A stretch of DNA of 64,000 nt from Chrysoperla carnea (taxonomy: Eukaryota > Arthropoda > Insecta > Neuroptera > Chrysopidae), in contig NC_058337.1 in NCBI RefSeq assembly GCF_905475395.1, positions 117,732,368 through 117,796,367 on the forward strand. Reading direction: 5' to 3'. The translations under genes and the position numbers were made by a program. The first letter of the stretch is position 1. Every line of letters starts with the position of its first letter. Positions 25,671 to 37,280 of this stretch are shown here, one piece after another. The notes beneath the pieces are model-generated. The model worked only from the letters and a program-made list of their open reading frames with translations, was not told the DNA's origin and ran no database searches.

Positions 25671-27897
25671 ATGTCACCAAACCCAAATCAAGATGAATAT
25701 GTTTTATACGAAAATGAATATGAAGAAATACTCCAAAGTAAATTGTCAAAAGAAAATACAAAATCAGACCAAGAAAGAAAATATAAAAGAAAATATCGTT
25801 GGTCTTATATAATATTTTTCACCATATTCCATATCCAAGCGATTTATGGCATTTATTTGATGATTACATCAGCGAAATTACTTACAACTGCTTTTGGCAA
25901 GTAGCTAAATTACTTTAATATCTGGCATACAATGTATTTTTTTGATAATCTAAAATGGGATTAATCGAATTAAATTGAATTGAATAATAATAAGAAGATA
26001 GATATCCTTTGTAATTTTCAGAATTTGTTCTTTATTTGGGAACATCATTTTCTGTTACGGCTGGAGCTCACCGATTATGGACACATCGTGCATTCAAAGC
26101 CAAATGGCAATTGAAATTACTATTGTTAATTTTACATACTGTAGCACTTCAAGTAAGTAGAGTTAATTTTTTATTATTGAATGGATCTTTTTCCTGAAAG
26201 TTGAAAGTCAGTCAACAATTTTTAAATTCCGTAGCAACCAAGTATTGAGACTGAAATTCATAACCCATACTTGAAATCTCCAGTGAATCACTACGTAGTT
26301 TAAAATTAAGTCGCTTCACGCTGTCTGTTCCTATTTATGATTTGATCTTTAAAACTACGCAACGGATTTTGTCCGTACTTTTCTCAGGAAAAAGGTCCAT
26401 TTGATCGAGTTTCGATGGAAGGGGAGCAAGCAAAATAAGAGGAACAAGATTTTTGCTTGATTCGTAGATTTAAGACTCTCAAAAACCAATAAATGCACAA
26501 TGTCAATTAGAAAATGGGCTGGCCAAGCAGTTATTGTCTTTCGCTGTATATTATTTTTAGTACCTAGTCTTTTTTCCTCATTTCCAAGTTCATTGCTGGG
26601 TACAAAAAAATCTCAAAAGAAGGAGAGTAATGAGATATTTTTTTGAGATATTTTACTCCAAAATATAAAACATGTTTTCCATATTAAGCAGTGCAAATTC
26701 TGGAATGGAATAAAAATACTTTAATGCAAAATGAAAAAATGCTTTGGAGTTTTACGTTGGTACATAATTTCGGTAAGGGTCTTAAGTGTAGGAATCAGAA
26801 CTTGTTCATTGTATTTCGTATATCTGACTCCGTCTGGAACTAGTTGCAAATTTTTACATCATTAATAGGAGACATTATATAGATGGATATTATACCACCG
26901 ATTGCATCATAAATATACTGATACAAATGCTGATCCACATAACTCGAAACGTGGATTATTTTTTTCACACATTGGATGGTTACTCATTGAGCCACATCCA
27001 GACCAAATAGATAAAAGTAAGACAATTGATATGTCTGATATAAAGAGTGATCCATTCATAAGATTTCAGATAAGGTAAGCTATATCACACCGAAGTGTGT
27101 TTTAAGAAATTGTCTCTTCAAGAAAAATTAACAATTAATTTTGTACCGATGGTGGAATTGTGCAAAAATATTCTTAAATTTACAACTCCTTTCTTCTATT
27201 TCTCTCTTTTACTTTGATTGAAAATATAATGAGAGTAAAATTTTTGAAATCCACCATCTGCGACAAAATCGATTAAATATGTTCCATTTGTTTTAGATAT
27301 TATTATAGAATGATATTATTATTTTGGGCTTTCTTACCAACGGTTATTCCATGGTATTTTTGGACCGAAACACTTATAAATTCGTGGTTTATTGCTGTGT
27401 CCTTGCGTTTCATCTTTCAACTACACGTTACATTCTTAGTAAAAAAGTTGGGCCCATTTGTTTGGAAACCAACCGTATGATACGTAAGATAATATACACA
27501 GTAAAAAATTTTTTTTAAATTAAGTATTGAATCATCGAAAATCTTGATTGATTAATTTAAATTTATTTATTATTTCAGAATCACCAGTGCTCGGGAAACT
27601 TTGTTTGTTTCAATAATGACATTGGGAGAAGGTTGGCATAATTATCACCACGCATTCCCCTGGGATTATAGAGCCAGTGAATTGGGTGGTGGTCGTATAA
27701 ATGTTACCACATTTGTATTGAAAAATATATTTGGGAAAATCGGTTGGGCATACGATTTTAAAACTGTTTCGGATGATATGATACAAAAACGTATTGCAAG
27801 AACCGGTGATGGATCACATTCACCTACAATTTGGGGTTGGGGTGATCGTGACCAAACAGAAGAAAACAAAAGTTTTGCTATTATTGAAAAATTTTGA
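25671..27897 (+). pseudogene. Acyl-CoA desaturase copy 3, frameshifted
   Basis: Exons are 25671-25896, 26022-26152, 26869-27074, 27297-27483 and 27579-27897 (226, 131, 206, 187 and 319 bases). Boxes HRLWTH (92-97) and HRLHHK (129-134) precede the break, and GEGWHNYHH is intact in exon 5. Exon 4 is one base longer than the 186 bases of both paralogues. An extra G in ttgggccc (27450-27452) shifts the frame to a TGA at 27478-27480, leaving 248 residues without box 3. Just before it, the VNS that carries the metal-binding Asn reads VKK. Intron 1 begins with GC instead of GT. The residues before box 2 (ILYH in place of CRDH) also differ from the other copies, so it may come from an older branch. 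An assembly error is possible for the single base but does not explain the Asn loss. Confidence 0.85.
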
Positions 27898-27987
27898 AAA
27901 ATGTTGACTTCTTTGGAATTATCTACATTTGTGGAGCCTGTGTATCATGAGAGCCTACGCTCTGCGCAAGAATAGACTCCAACGGAT

Positions 27988-27993
27988 AATAAA
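27988..27993 (+). terminator. Poly(A) signal candidate after desaturase 3
   Basis: An AATAAA lies about 90 bases after the ancestral stop codon. Confidence 0.35.
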
Positions 27994-28099
27994 CCAGAAA
28001 TATAACAGATTAATTTTCAGAATGAGTACTTTTGTTTTTTATTATTATAAGAAATTAGCTTTTCTAAATCCTTTAATAGAGTCTTGGAGATTGTTTATT

Positions 28100-28305
28100 A
28101 TCGTTGTACGGACGAACTAGTGATGCCGCAAGAGACAAGAGAAGCGAGGCGATACAAGAGCACTTCAACGAGAGACGAGCCGACAATAAGAATCCTGATA
28201 ATTATTTGACAGACTATCGTTTCTATTTCTCTTTTATTTTTTACTTCAAATTACGTTTCTCTCTTCGTCTCGCAAGCGGAATCGCTAGCACGTACACGAA
28301 ACATT
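28100..28305. mobile_element. Short MITE-like inverted repeat
   Basis: The left arm (gttgtacgg, ctagtgatgccgc, aagagacaagagaagcg) and right arm (ctctcttcgtctcgcaagcg, gaatcgctagcacgtacac) are imperfect inverted copies with about 100 bases between them. No ORF is seen. Confidence 0.5.
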
Positions 28306-28401
28306 TATTTTCAGTTACTTAAGAGCGTTAGTAAAAACCGAATAAATTGTTTAGCAAATCTTGGGAAAGAAAACATTTTTTTATGCGTTAAGTAGAACTC
28401 C

Positions 28402-28860
28402 TCAATATTAGATAGGAAAATGGCTGTAAAGCTGTTTCTAAATTTTGTAAAGCTGTTTCTAACCCATCCTAAAATGTTTTCTCGACTATTCCGATCAAAA
28501 CCTCTTACGGCCACAAAAATTTTTAACGAGTAATTTTCGAGCTACACATATATTATATTTATAGTACCTGTATGACTAGGAAAATGTCTTACTGCGAAAT
28601 TTTTTCAAATCCTCACCAAAATGTTCTTTAGAACGCTCTAATCAAAATTTTTCACGACTACAAAAATTTTTATGGGGTACTTTTCGAGCTACGAGCCATT
28701 ATAATGTATGTGCAGCTTTGATTTCCCGTAGCTGGAAAAATACCCGTTAGAAAGTTTTTGACCATGAGAGGTTTTGAACGAGAATGAGAACGATCTGAAG
28801 AACATTTTGGTGGCGATTTGAAAAAATTTCACAAAAAGTTATTTTCCTATCTAATATTGC
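28402..28860. mobile_element. Foldback / MITE element
   Basis: The ends are inverted: ATATTAGATAGGAAAAT near 28405 and ATTTTCCTATCTAATAT near 28858. Inner blocks are also inverted (ttttttcaaatcctcaccaa against ggtggcgatttgaaaaaatt). Within the left half a ~75-base unit ending ttttcgagctac is repeated. No ORF is seen. Confidence 0.65.
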
Positions 28861-31800
28861 GGGATACTTTCGTATGCGAAGAGTTGTTGCTTCCTATTCA
28901 ACCAAATGGGATTAAATATATTAACCATTCTGGAAATAGACAAATTTAGCATAATGCAAGTTTACATACTCCACATAAATTTATAAAAAATAGAAGAAAA
29001 ACATGAAAATTATAGTAGTTAGCAGCTTATGAACATAAAACGTATTCTTATAACTTCAATTACAAAAAAAAAATTATGCATACATTCATTCACTTACATA
29101 GCTCAGGAATCACGCAATAATGGTTAACGTAAACAAGGGAAAAAGGTTGATAACTTGTCACAATGTTATCGAGATAACTTCAATTAAAATTTTAAAATTT
29201 GCTTTTATTTCTTGCATCATATAACGAAACCTTAAACTACATAATTTTCAAAGATAACTTTATTATATTTATGTTTAAACCAGTGTTGTTAAGTGGTGGA
29301 ATCGCCGGACAGAATAAATAAACAATGATAATATTCATCAATAATGTGTCCTAATATACAGTAGCTATAACTTCTCGGGTCTAGACTTCCGGCAACAGTG
29401 TCGGATTTACCATGTAAGTAGGTAGACCGTGGGACAGAAAGAATACTTTGTAAAATGATTAATGCATACTTGAAATTTCGTGCGTGGCTTCCTTCTTTTT
29501 AGTCTACTAAACTTCCCTCCACGACTTTTTTCTAAAGCGCTGCGTTCTCAAATGAGCACGATGATGTCATATTTAAGCTATTCGTCGAAAGGAATTTGTC
29601 GGGCACATTAACCACTTGGTAACATTAATAATTTTCACAATATGGCCTCTGTTGGTCGCCATTTTGAATTTTCATTATTGGCATACCTTCAGTAGCACTT
29701 CCAAGGTTATGACAAATCATTTGACGTCAAAATCATCCAAATCAGTCCACGCGTTTGGCCTCTAGTGAGCCATATAGAAACACACATATATAGCTGATAA
29801 ATACATTCCACTCCTTTGCGTTGCTCAGTCGGGTTAAAATTCAATGTTATTAAAAGAAAAAACTTTCCAATTCTAACTGTTCATGTCAAAACGTCTTTTA
29901 GGTACTGTCTATTGTTAATTTTGATAAAAATTCCAATAAATTTACCTAAAATATTTTTGCAAAGGATATAATATTTTGTTAAAATTGTGGTAAAACTACG
30001 TATAACTTCTGCTATAAAACGTTTAAACATTTTTATTGATAGAAACCTAGAATATACCTTGGTTTTACTCGTACACAAGACTACATATCACGTTAATATA
30101 ACATTTTTACATGATATTTATATGATTAGGTTTTAAATATACACGCTATTTCATACCACTAGTAAGTACCAACTCATGTCATAAACCTGTACTTATTATT
30201 TTATGATTATTTTGTATTGCTTCAAGCTACACACGGTATAATGTTCGGGGACGAACTAGTTCAAGAGGTAAGATTAGGCTAGTTTAACGGTTCATTGCGA
30301 TGCCCTCTGAGCAAAGCCCACTTTAAGCCAAATGTATCAATTTCCCGATGCTAGGAACAGACACAACAGAGGGTATATTCTCTTCTTTCATTTTTTAAGG
30401 TCATCTCCATATCATAATCTCCTGTGATTATTCCTATAATTATGTAGACCTGTGAAATTGTTTTCTTTCTTTGTAATATTTCCGTATTGATAATACTTTT
30501 CCACTTGACATTATATGAAATTGTTCGAATTATTCAAGTTGTTAATTGAAATTATTCCTATGTCAATATATAGACGCGGTAAGGTTGAAAATTTCCCTTA
30601 ACATTCCTTCGGTGGATACCCTCAGCTCATTATTTTTTCGATGGCTATTTCTATGCTCCAATTGTATTGTAAAAAGCTATGCATTTGCTTTAAAGCGCCA
30701 ACTTTTTAGCTCTAAGGATCGACACTGCTTACCTTCAATCATTTCACCATACTCAGCATACTTGATCCTCCCCTTGTTTCCTCTTGCGATCATTTTTTTA
30801 AGTGAATGCGGACATCAAAGTTTTTTGTGATTACTCCTGCAATTATGCAGGCTAGTAAGTACCGTCATCTCGATCTTGTTGTATCTCTGCCTGTTTTTCT
30901 TGATAATTTCATCAATCATGTGGAATGGCACATGTAGAAAGATGGACTCTAGCGTAGAGAGACTTCTCAATTGCGTACCCAAAACAACGCATTAAGGCAA
31001 CTCAAAGCAGCTGATTGGCATCCTTGATGTCACCACCGATTTACATTTAATTTTAAGCAGGCTATTCAGTTAATCATGATGACAACCTCATGAGGTTTAA
31101 CACTTTTGCTTATGAATATATGGGACATTTAAATATCGAGCATTTCTAATTCTCATTAACTGGCTTAAGATATAGTACAGGCGGCTGGCTCACTCTTTGA
31201 GTTTCCTTACTAAATCGAGTTTCTTAACAGTAACTTTTTTTAAACGTTCACAAAATGTGAACGTTTAAATAATATTACCTTGGTTACATTTTATGAATCG
31301 AATATTAAGTATACTGCATTTAATATGAAAAATGATGTCAGCCAATTGCCGCCTCTGTACTTTTTACAATTCGTTCGAGTATATTTCTATGACTTTTCAC
31401 AAGTTTGGTGGAGTTATTTTGACACAATCACGCTAATAGTTTGCTCAATAGCGAAACTTCCCGTAAAAGTCTATACACAGTTCTTACAGAAATATTGAGC
31501 GTTAGCGTTAACTAACTTTACACATTGGAACAAACGCAATTGTTTACAGCATTCTAATTTACAGAGTTGCATAGGAAACTGAAATTGATTCATCCTTTAT
31601 TATAAAACACAAAAATACGTTTTTTGTTCCTATAAATTGTGTCACGTGTACCCTTACTTACAACTAAAGCTCTAAGCTCTAGGTAAGTACAAAATTTTAA
31701 TATATAAAACAAATCATGTTTCACCTTATCATAATGTGAAAATTATACATAATATATTTTTTTTTAAACAAATCATTCTTACATATCGTAAATAAATATT

Positions 31801-31954
31801 GCTAAATAGTACTTAGATTATAGATTTACTTATGAGCACATAGAAACGGGCAAAATTGGGAGAATTGAGCAAAAAAAATTATTTTCTTGGTAGAAGTAAG
31901 ACCCTTTTTAAAAACAACGTATCTCTCATCTTTGTTTTTCCCCGGATATCCCTA
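28861..31954. other. Intergenic, fragments of old repeats
   Basis: At 29391 a CAGTGTCGGATTTACC resembles a hAT-like end. At 29690-29840, aatcagtccacgcgtttggc followed by an AT run recalls the 3' tails of insect non-LTR elements. Neither can be delimited. Open frames at 30546, 31280 and 31856 show no recognisable protein features. Confidence 0.3.
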
Positions 31955-32360
31955 TCCCTACATATTATAAATGTGAAACTAACGATGATTGTTTGTTTGT
32001 TTGTTTGTAGCTCATACATCAGAATAGCTCATGAGCTATAATTTATAAAGACATATTTTTAACAAAAATTAATTAATCTGACATTTTAAAATTAATCTGA
32101 CATTTTACTGCTCCATCTCTGATCATTACTTTGAACCATAAATTAAAGATTTCTGTAAAAATTTAAAATAGTAAATGTCAAACAAATCATAGCTATCTTT
32201 TTTGATATACTTTTCTGATATACAGTGCATATATTTTAGCTGTGTAAAACAATCCCTGCGAGTGTTATGGAAGGAGAATATGTTAGCTCAAGAGAATTGG
32301 ATACTATTAAGCGGTGGTTTTTACTTTTAAGCCTAATGAAGCGGGCGGGTATCACGCTAG
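31955..32360 (+). mobile_element. Non-autonomous Helitron, copy 3
   Basis: It is bounded by A before TCCCTACATATTATAAATG and T after GCTAG. It shares the gtttgtttgtttg block, the gcggtggtttttacttttaa block and the 3' hairpin region with copies 1 and 2. Confidence 0.8.
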
Positions 32361-34737
32361 TTTCTAAAATATTTTTTTTATACTTTGAAAGGGTTAATTC
32401 TCAGTTTGAATCAGGCTTTCTGATCATTTAGATACATTTTATTTATTAAGTCATACAAAAATGTATTATTGCGAAAAGAAAAACAAAAATTTAAGCAATT
32501 ATATTTTATTCGCATAATCATTTATTATCAAATTGATTAGTTGTTAAAAATCTTGTGATGATAATAATTTTGATAGTTATCTTTTAGTCGATATCTTACC
32601 TGAGAATTTTATTTTCAACAAAAACAAAAAAACAAAACTAACCACCTTTATTTTTATAAAAATGTCATAAAAATACCCTTATCCTATTATGCCACTGTTT
32701 GTTAAAATTTGTTAACATTTATTTATTTATTTATTTTGAATGAAACAAAAGGTCCAACTAATGTCAATTAAAAAAACTTTTTTTTCAAAAATTTTTATGA
32801 ATGAGAATACCTGTTGGGAAAAGGACAGGTTAATATATGTGTTACCTTATTTGCTCGTCATAAAACAGCACGCTCTCAAACGGTGGTGCCAGTGTATTAG
32901 CCCAATTGACTAGTTCTATTAATTTCAGTAGATTTATAAAGTTTAAATTCGCCTTTCATATCATCGTCCCGAACCTGAATATCCCTAGTCTTTACCTAAG
33001 CTTGAATGACGGATCCTGCCGCGAGCCTGGGTTTGAGGGACAAAAATTGGCAAACCTTCTGTAAATCAACACATACCTCCGCGTGAAGATGATTGGGTCA
33101 CTTTCGGAATAACTTACTCATCTATACGAATTTTAACAAACTTACATGCTAGAAAGATGTGGTTTTTTGCGATCTTGGTTTATAAACGTAGATGAGGCTT
33201 ACACATGATTATCACGAACCAAAACTTGTTTTACTATGTTTTCAAGTTTTGAGTAAAAACTGGCAACCAAGGGTATGGCTTTATTGTCCATGTTAACTAT
33301 TCCAAATCAACTGTAGCTAACGAATTCCGAAAAATGTTAGTTTTTTATAATTATCACCTTTATAATTTAAAGTGTTATTCTATCTCTTCGCTTTAAGAAT
33401 CTTAATTGACTAATAAAGCAATCCGATGAACAAGGTCGAATATGATTTCAGAACATGATGCCCTCTAAAAAAAGTTGCTGAGTTTGTCAGCAACTTTTGT
33501 TTGAGTTTTTTTTTTTTTTGATTTGTTGGCTACATAACGAGCTTTTGGCCATAATAGATTAAAACGATTCACTCTATATGAAACAAAAAATTAAAAATAA
33601 TTTCTTAAAACTAATTTAAATGTTTTGGGACCACTTCTTTGTACAGAAATAACGGATTATTATGATATTTTCAAAAAACACAATTTTAACAAGAAAAAAA
33701 TACAAACGTTTCAATGATGTTTCTCTTTTTTTATGTTCTAGAATAGAGAGAAAAAGTGATTAATGTGACATAATTTTGTATGTTGTTATTTCAAGGAAAT
33801 GTTCAAATGAAACCCATTTTATGAGACGACATATTTACCCTGATTATAAATATATATATATACCAAAAAGGGTATACACAGTCCATATAGGTGAGTTGTG
33901 GAATGAGGTAATATTGTCTGAGATGTCTCATAAAATTTGTGGTATTCATGTTACGATGTTTGTAAATTAATGTTTATTATGTGTCATAAATATTTCAAAA
34001 AAACAGAAAAAATAAGTTAAACGGCTACACATTTTGTGAACATTTACTAACAATTTGAGCATTGTTTTAGATTTGTGACTTTATGAAAGTCGTTGAAAAT
34101 TTATAAAGTCAGTTTAGCTGCTTAGATCAAATATTTTCATAGGTTTAACCAATTCTACCTCCTGAGTGGTACTTGATGGGTTTGCTATACCACGTCAGCA
34201 CTAGCGTTATGAGCATTTTGATCACGCTCGATTTAAAATATATATAACTTTTAGTTTTCAACTGGTCTACGTGGTTGAAAATTGTAAAAGTAAGGTACAC
34301 AATAGGCTTATTATATTTTTACGACCATCCATAAAATTATATTAAAACCCCTTAGATAAAACTCCTGCACAGTGTGAATACTGCCCAATGAATTCACAAC
34401 TATTTAGAAATCCTTTTTTTCTAACACGCCTTTATTATCTTTATACGTATGTTAGTATGTTTGTATGTTAGTACGCAACGGAAACTTTGAACATGATTTT
34501 GACCCCCTTCAAAACGTCCGATTAACTCGAATGGGCATACTTATTAAGGATCGATGACAATACAATAATTTAATAAGTTTATTTGATTATCCTGATCAAG
34601 ATTTTCAGGATTAACAATTTCCATATCTAAAAGTATATACATTTACTTACGCTCCCACCATATTTTATACTGAATTTTTGATAGATAAATAATAGTCTTA
34701 AAAACTAAAAAACACAAAATAAGTATTAGTTTTAAAT
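32361..34737. other. Intergenic, nothing recognised
   Basis: AT-rich spacer without a recognised gene or delimited element. Confidence 0.35.
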
Positions 34738-34984
34738 AACTAAAAGACACGCTTTTGTAACAAACTAAATTAAATAGTAGAAAATGATTTCTTTTTCATT
34801 TTATCGCAAAAAAGCGTGGGGACTTAAAATGACTTTAGTTTTACTAATATCTGTCAATAAAATATTTACAATAATTGAAAATTTAGCACGCCATGCTTTT
34901 TACGATAAAATGATTTTTTTTTAATTAAAGAAATTATTTTCTACTTTTTGGCACAGCTTGTTAGAAAAGCGTGTTTTTTTAGTT
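34738..34984. mobile_element. Short foldback / MITE element
   Basis: The left arm AACTAAAAGACACGCTTTTG and right arm AAAAGCGTGTTTTTTTAGTT are inverted copies. Similarity continues through tagtaatgatttcttt-like and tcattttatcg blocks to a ~60-base loop. No coding capacity. Confidence 0.6.
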
Positions 34985-36643
34985 GTTTTTTTTTAAACTA
35001 CTATTTTTATTGTAAAATATACTCATTAATAAATATATGAAAACAAGTTGTTTGATATTTAAAAAGAATGAATATAAAGAATTTCAAAACAAGATAAATA
35101 TATTGATATTTAAATGCAGTTAAAGAGGTAATCAATTAACTTTAGGATATTTGACAAAAGGACAATAATCATTTTGATCGATCTATTTCTCAGGTAACAA
35201 ATATCACAAGAATAATACCTACATATTATATTATATTGTATAAAAATAAAAAACTATGATAAATTATTAACGACTTACTAAGTGATTACTAAACTGATAC
35301 ATATTTAAAAAAAATAGATACTTTTAAATTAGTGAAATAGATATTTTTTGGGGTCAAACCTCTTGCATTAGGACATGAGCCAGTGATATGATAATTACAT
35401 CGAAATCATAATTGTGCAAGCATTTTTTTATATACTTAAATATTATTGAGTTTATATTGTTCTTAAGCTGTCCTTGATAAAAACGTCCCTTTTTTAGCAT
35501 TTGATTCGTAGCATTTGCTATTCTTGCTATGTGGCTAATCCGGTACTGGATGTAACCCGAAGGCTATTATTCATTCGCTTTTGCCTCAAAGAAAGCTAAA
35601 ACATATATATGTTTTGAGTGGAAGATTCCTGAGATCTATCTAGCTAACATATCGAAAAATTCATTATTAATTTTTCGAAATAGCTACAATTTTACAATCT
35701 TTACCAAAATAATTATATCATAGAACCTCAACATTATATCAAAGATCGAAATTCAACAGGCATAGGGGTTGCAAGTTAAAAAAAGGGATTGAATTGAACG
35801 CCTGAATTTCCAAGAAACTATGGAAATTATCTGTGTATTAGTATTACAGATTGTTTTGCCCGTAGAAAATTATTACAATCGAAAATTAGATACTGTAAGG
35901 CCGCTATTAATATATTAACTTAATTCTATAACATATTCAGCCTGTTCTGAGGCAGAAGGGATAAAATGAAGTACTCAATACTAGAGCTTACATCCTAAGT
36001 TGATTTTTAATTGATCTTATTTGAAGTCTTTTTAATCGAGATATTAGAGCTGTTTTTCATTTATTTAAAAAAAAATTATCTCTCTGCGTTAAAGATTAAA
36101 AAATATTTTAATCTTTAACATCTGACGTAAAAGAATTGGTTATTATACGCCCACAAATCTTGGCAAAAATACAATTCTTGCAATATTTAATCTACAAAAA
36201 TGCGCACTCCAAAACTAGTTTTTAAATAGCTTCTGGAAAATTTTTATTAATAAGTAATGAACTTTTACAAATCTACATTAAATATATATTTATCTAAATT
36301 AGATTACTGTTGCAGCTGATGATCGATCAAAGCTTGACATTAAAGATTACTGATCATCACCAGCAGTCAGTCAAACCAAGTTAACTGATTATTTTATATA
36401 TTGTAATTTAAATATTTTGCAAAACAAAGCAATTAGATTGATGCAGCTTTCGCAATACTGAGTGTAAAAGAACACTCGCTTTTGGGATTTAGAGAGTTTA
36501 AGCTACTTTTCTCTCTTTTTCTACTTGGACCTTCATAATTAGACTACTATTTATGCATTTTAAATTCATTCCTCAATTTTGTGGAACCAATAAACTTTTT
36601 TTTTGTCTGAAACCTTTATTATTGAGAAAAGTCACTCTTTTTT
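34985..36643. other. Intergenic with a near-perfect palindrome
   Basis: A near-perfect 32-base palindrome lies at 36088-36119 (arms GTTAAAGATTAAAA and TTTTAATCTTTAAC). Otherwise AT-rich DNA without recognised features. Confidence 0.4.
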
Positions 36644-37280
36644 TGCACTGTACATAAATAAATATATCAAGGTATACTTATTTCAGCCCCAAGTTTCTAA
36701 CGCTTAGAAATATTGACTATACGAAAAAAATTTGGAAATAGGTGTTCATAAAATCACCTAATTAGTTCATTCACGATAAATCAAAAACGAAAAGAGATAT
36801 GAAGCTAAAATTTTTATAGATTTCGTAAAAAGGGAGTTTGAGTTTGTAAATGAGCAACATAAGTCCATTGGATCTTAGATCCGTAGGGCCCGTCTTGTAA
36901 ACCATTAGAGATGAAACAAAACTTTATATGTAAAAAATGTTCCTGATAAGATAATAAACCATTTTTCGTAAACATTACGTTTTATCCGTGAGGGCGCAAA
37001 TTTGGACAAAAATTTGGGGTCCATTTTTTCCAAAACTATGGAAGATAGGGAATTGAAAATTAGCAGTCAGCTTCAAATAGTGGTCTTGTGAATGATCGTC
37101 CAAAAACGAAGACAATTTCTAGAAAATTATTTCGAAAATTTTCGAAATCCAAAACAAATTTTTGGCGGCAATCGTGTTGGTTTTTCTTATATTTTAAAAT
37201 AATGCAAGCGCTGACATTCAACACTTCTTAAATAAGGTATTTAAACAATTAAGTCAGTCCATTGTTTGTTTTTACTTGTT
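36644..37280 (+). repeat. Unclassified interspersed repeat, copy B
   Basis: It shows the same block order as copy A, including ccaagtttctaacgcttaga, aaatcaaaaacgaaaagaga, tttgtaaatgagcaacat and the far end agtccattgtttgtttttac. It is more diverged than the others. Confidence 0.6.

Noticed and set aside
27666-27869. 67-codon minus-strand frame
   Set aside because: Antisense of exon 5 of desaturase copy 3.
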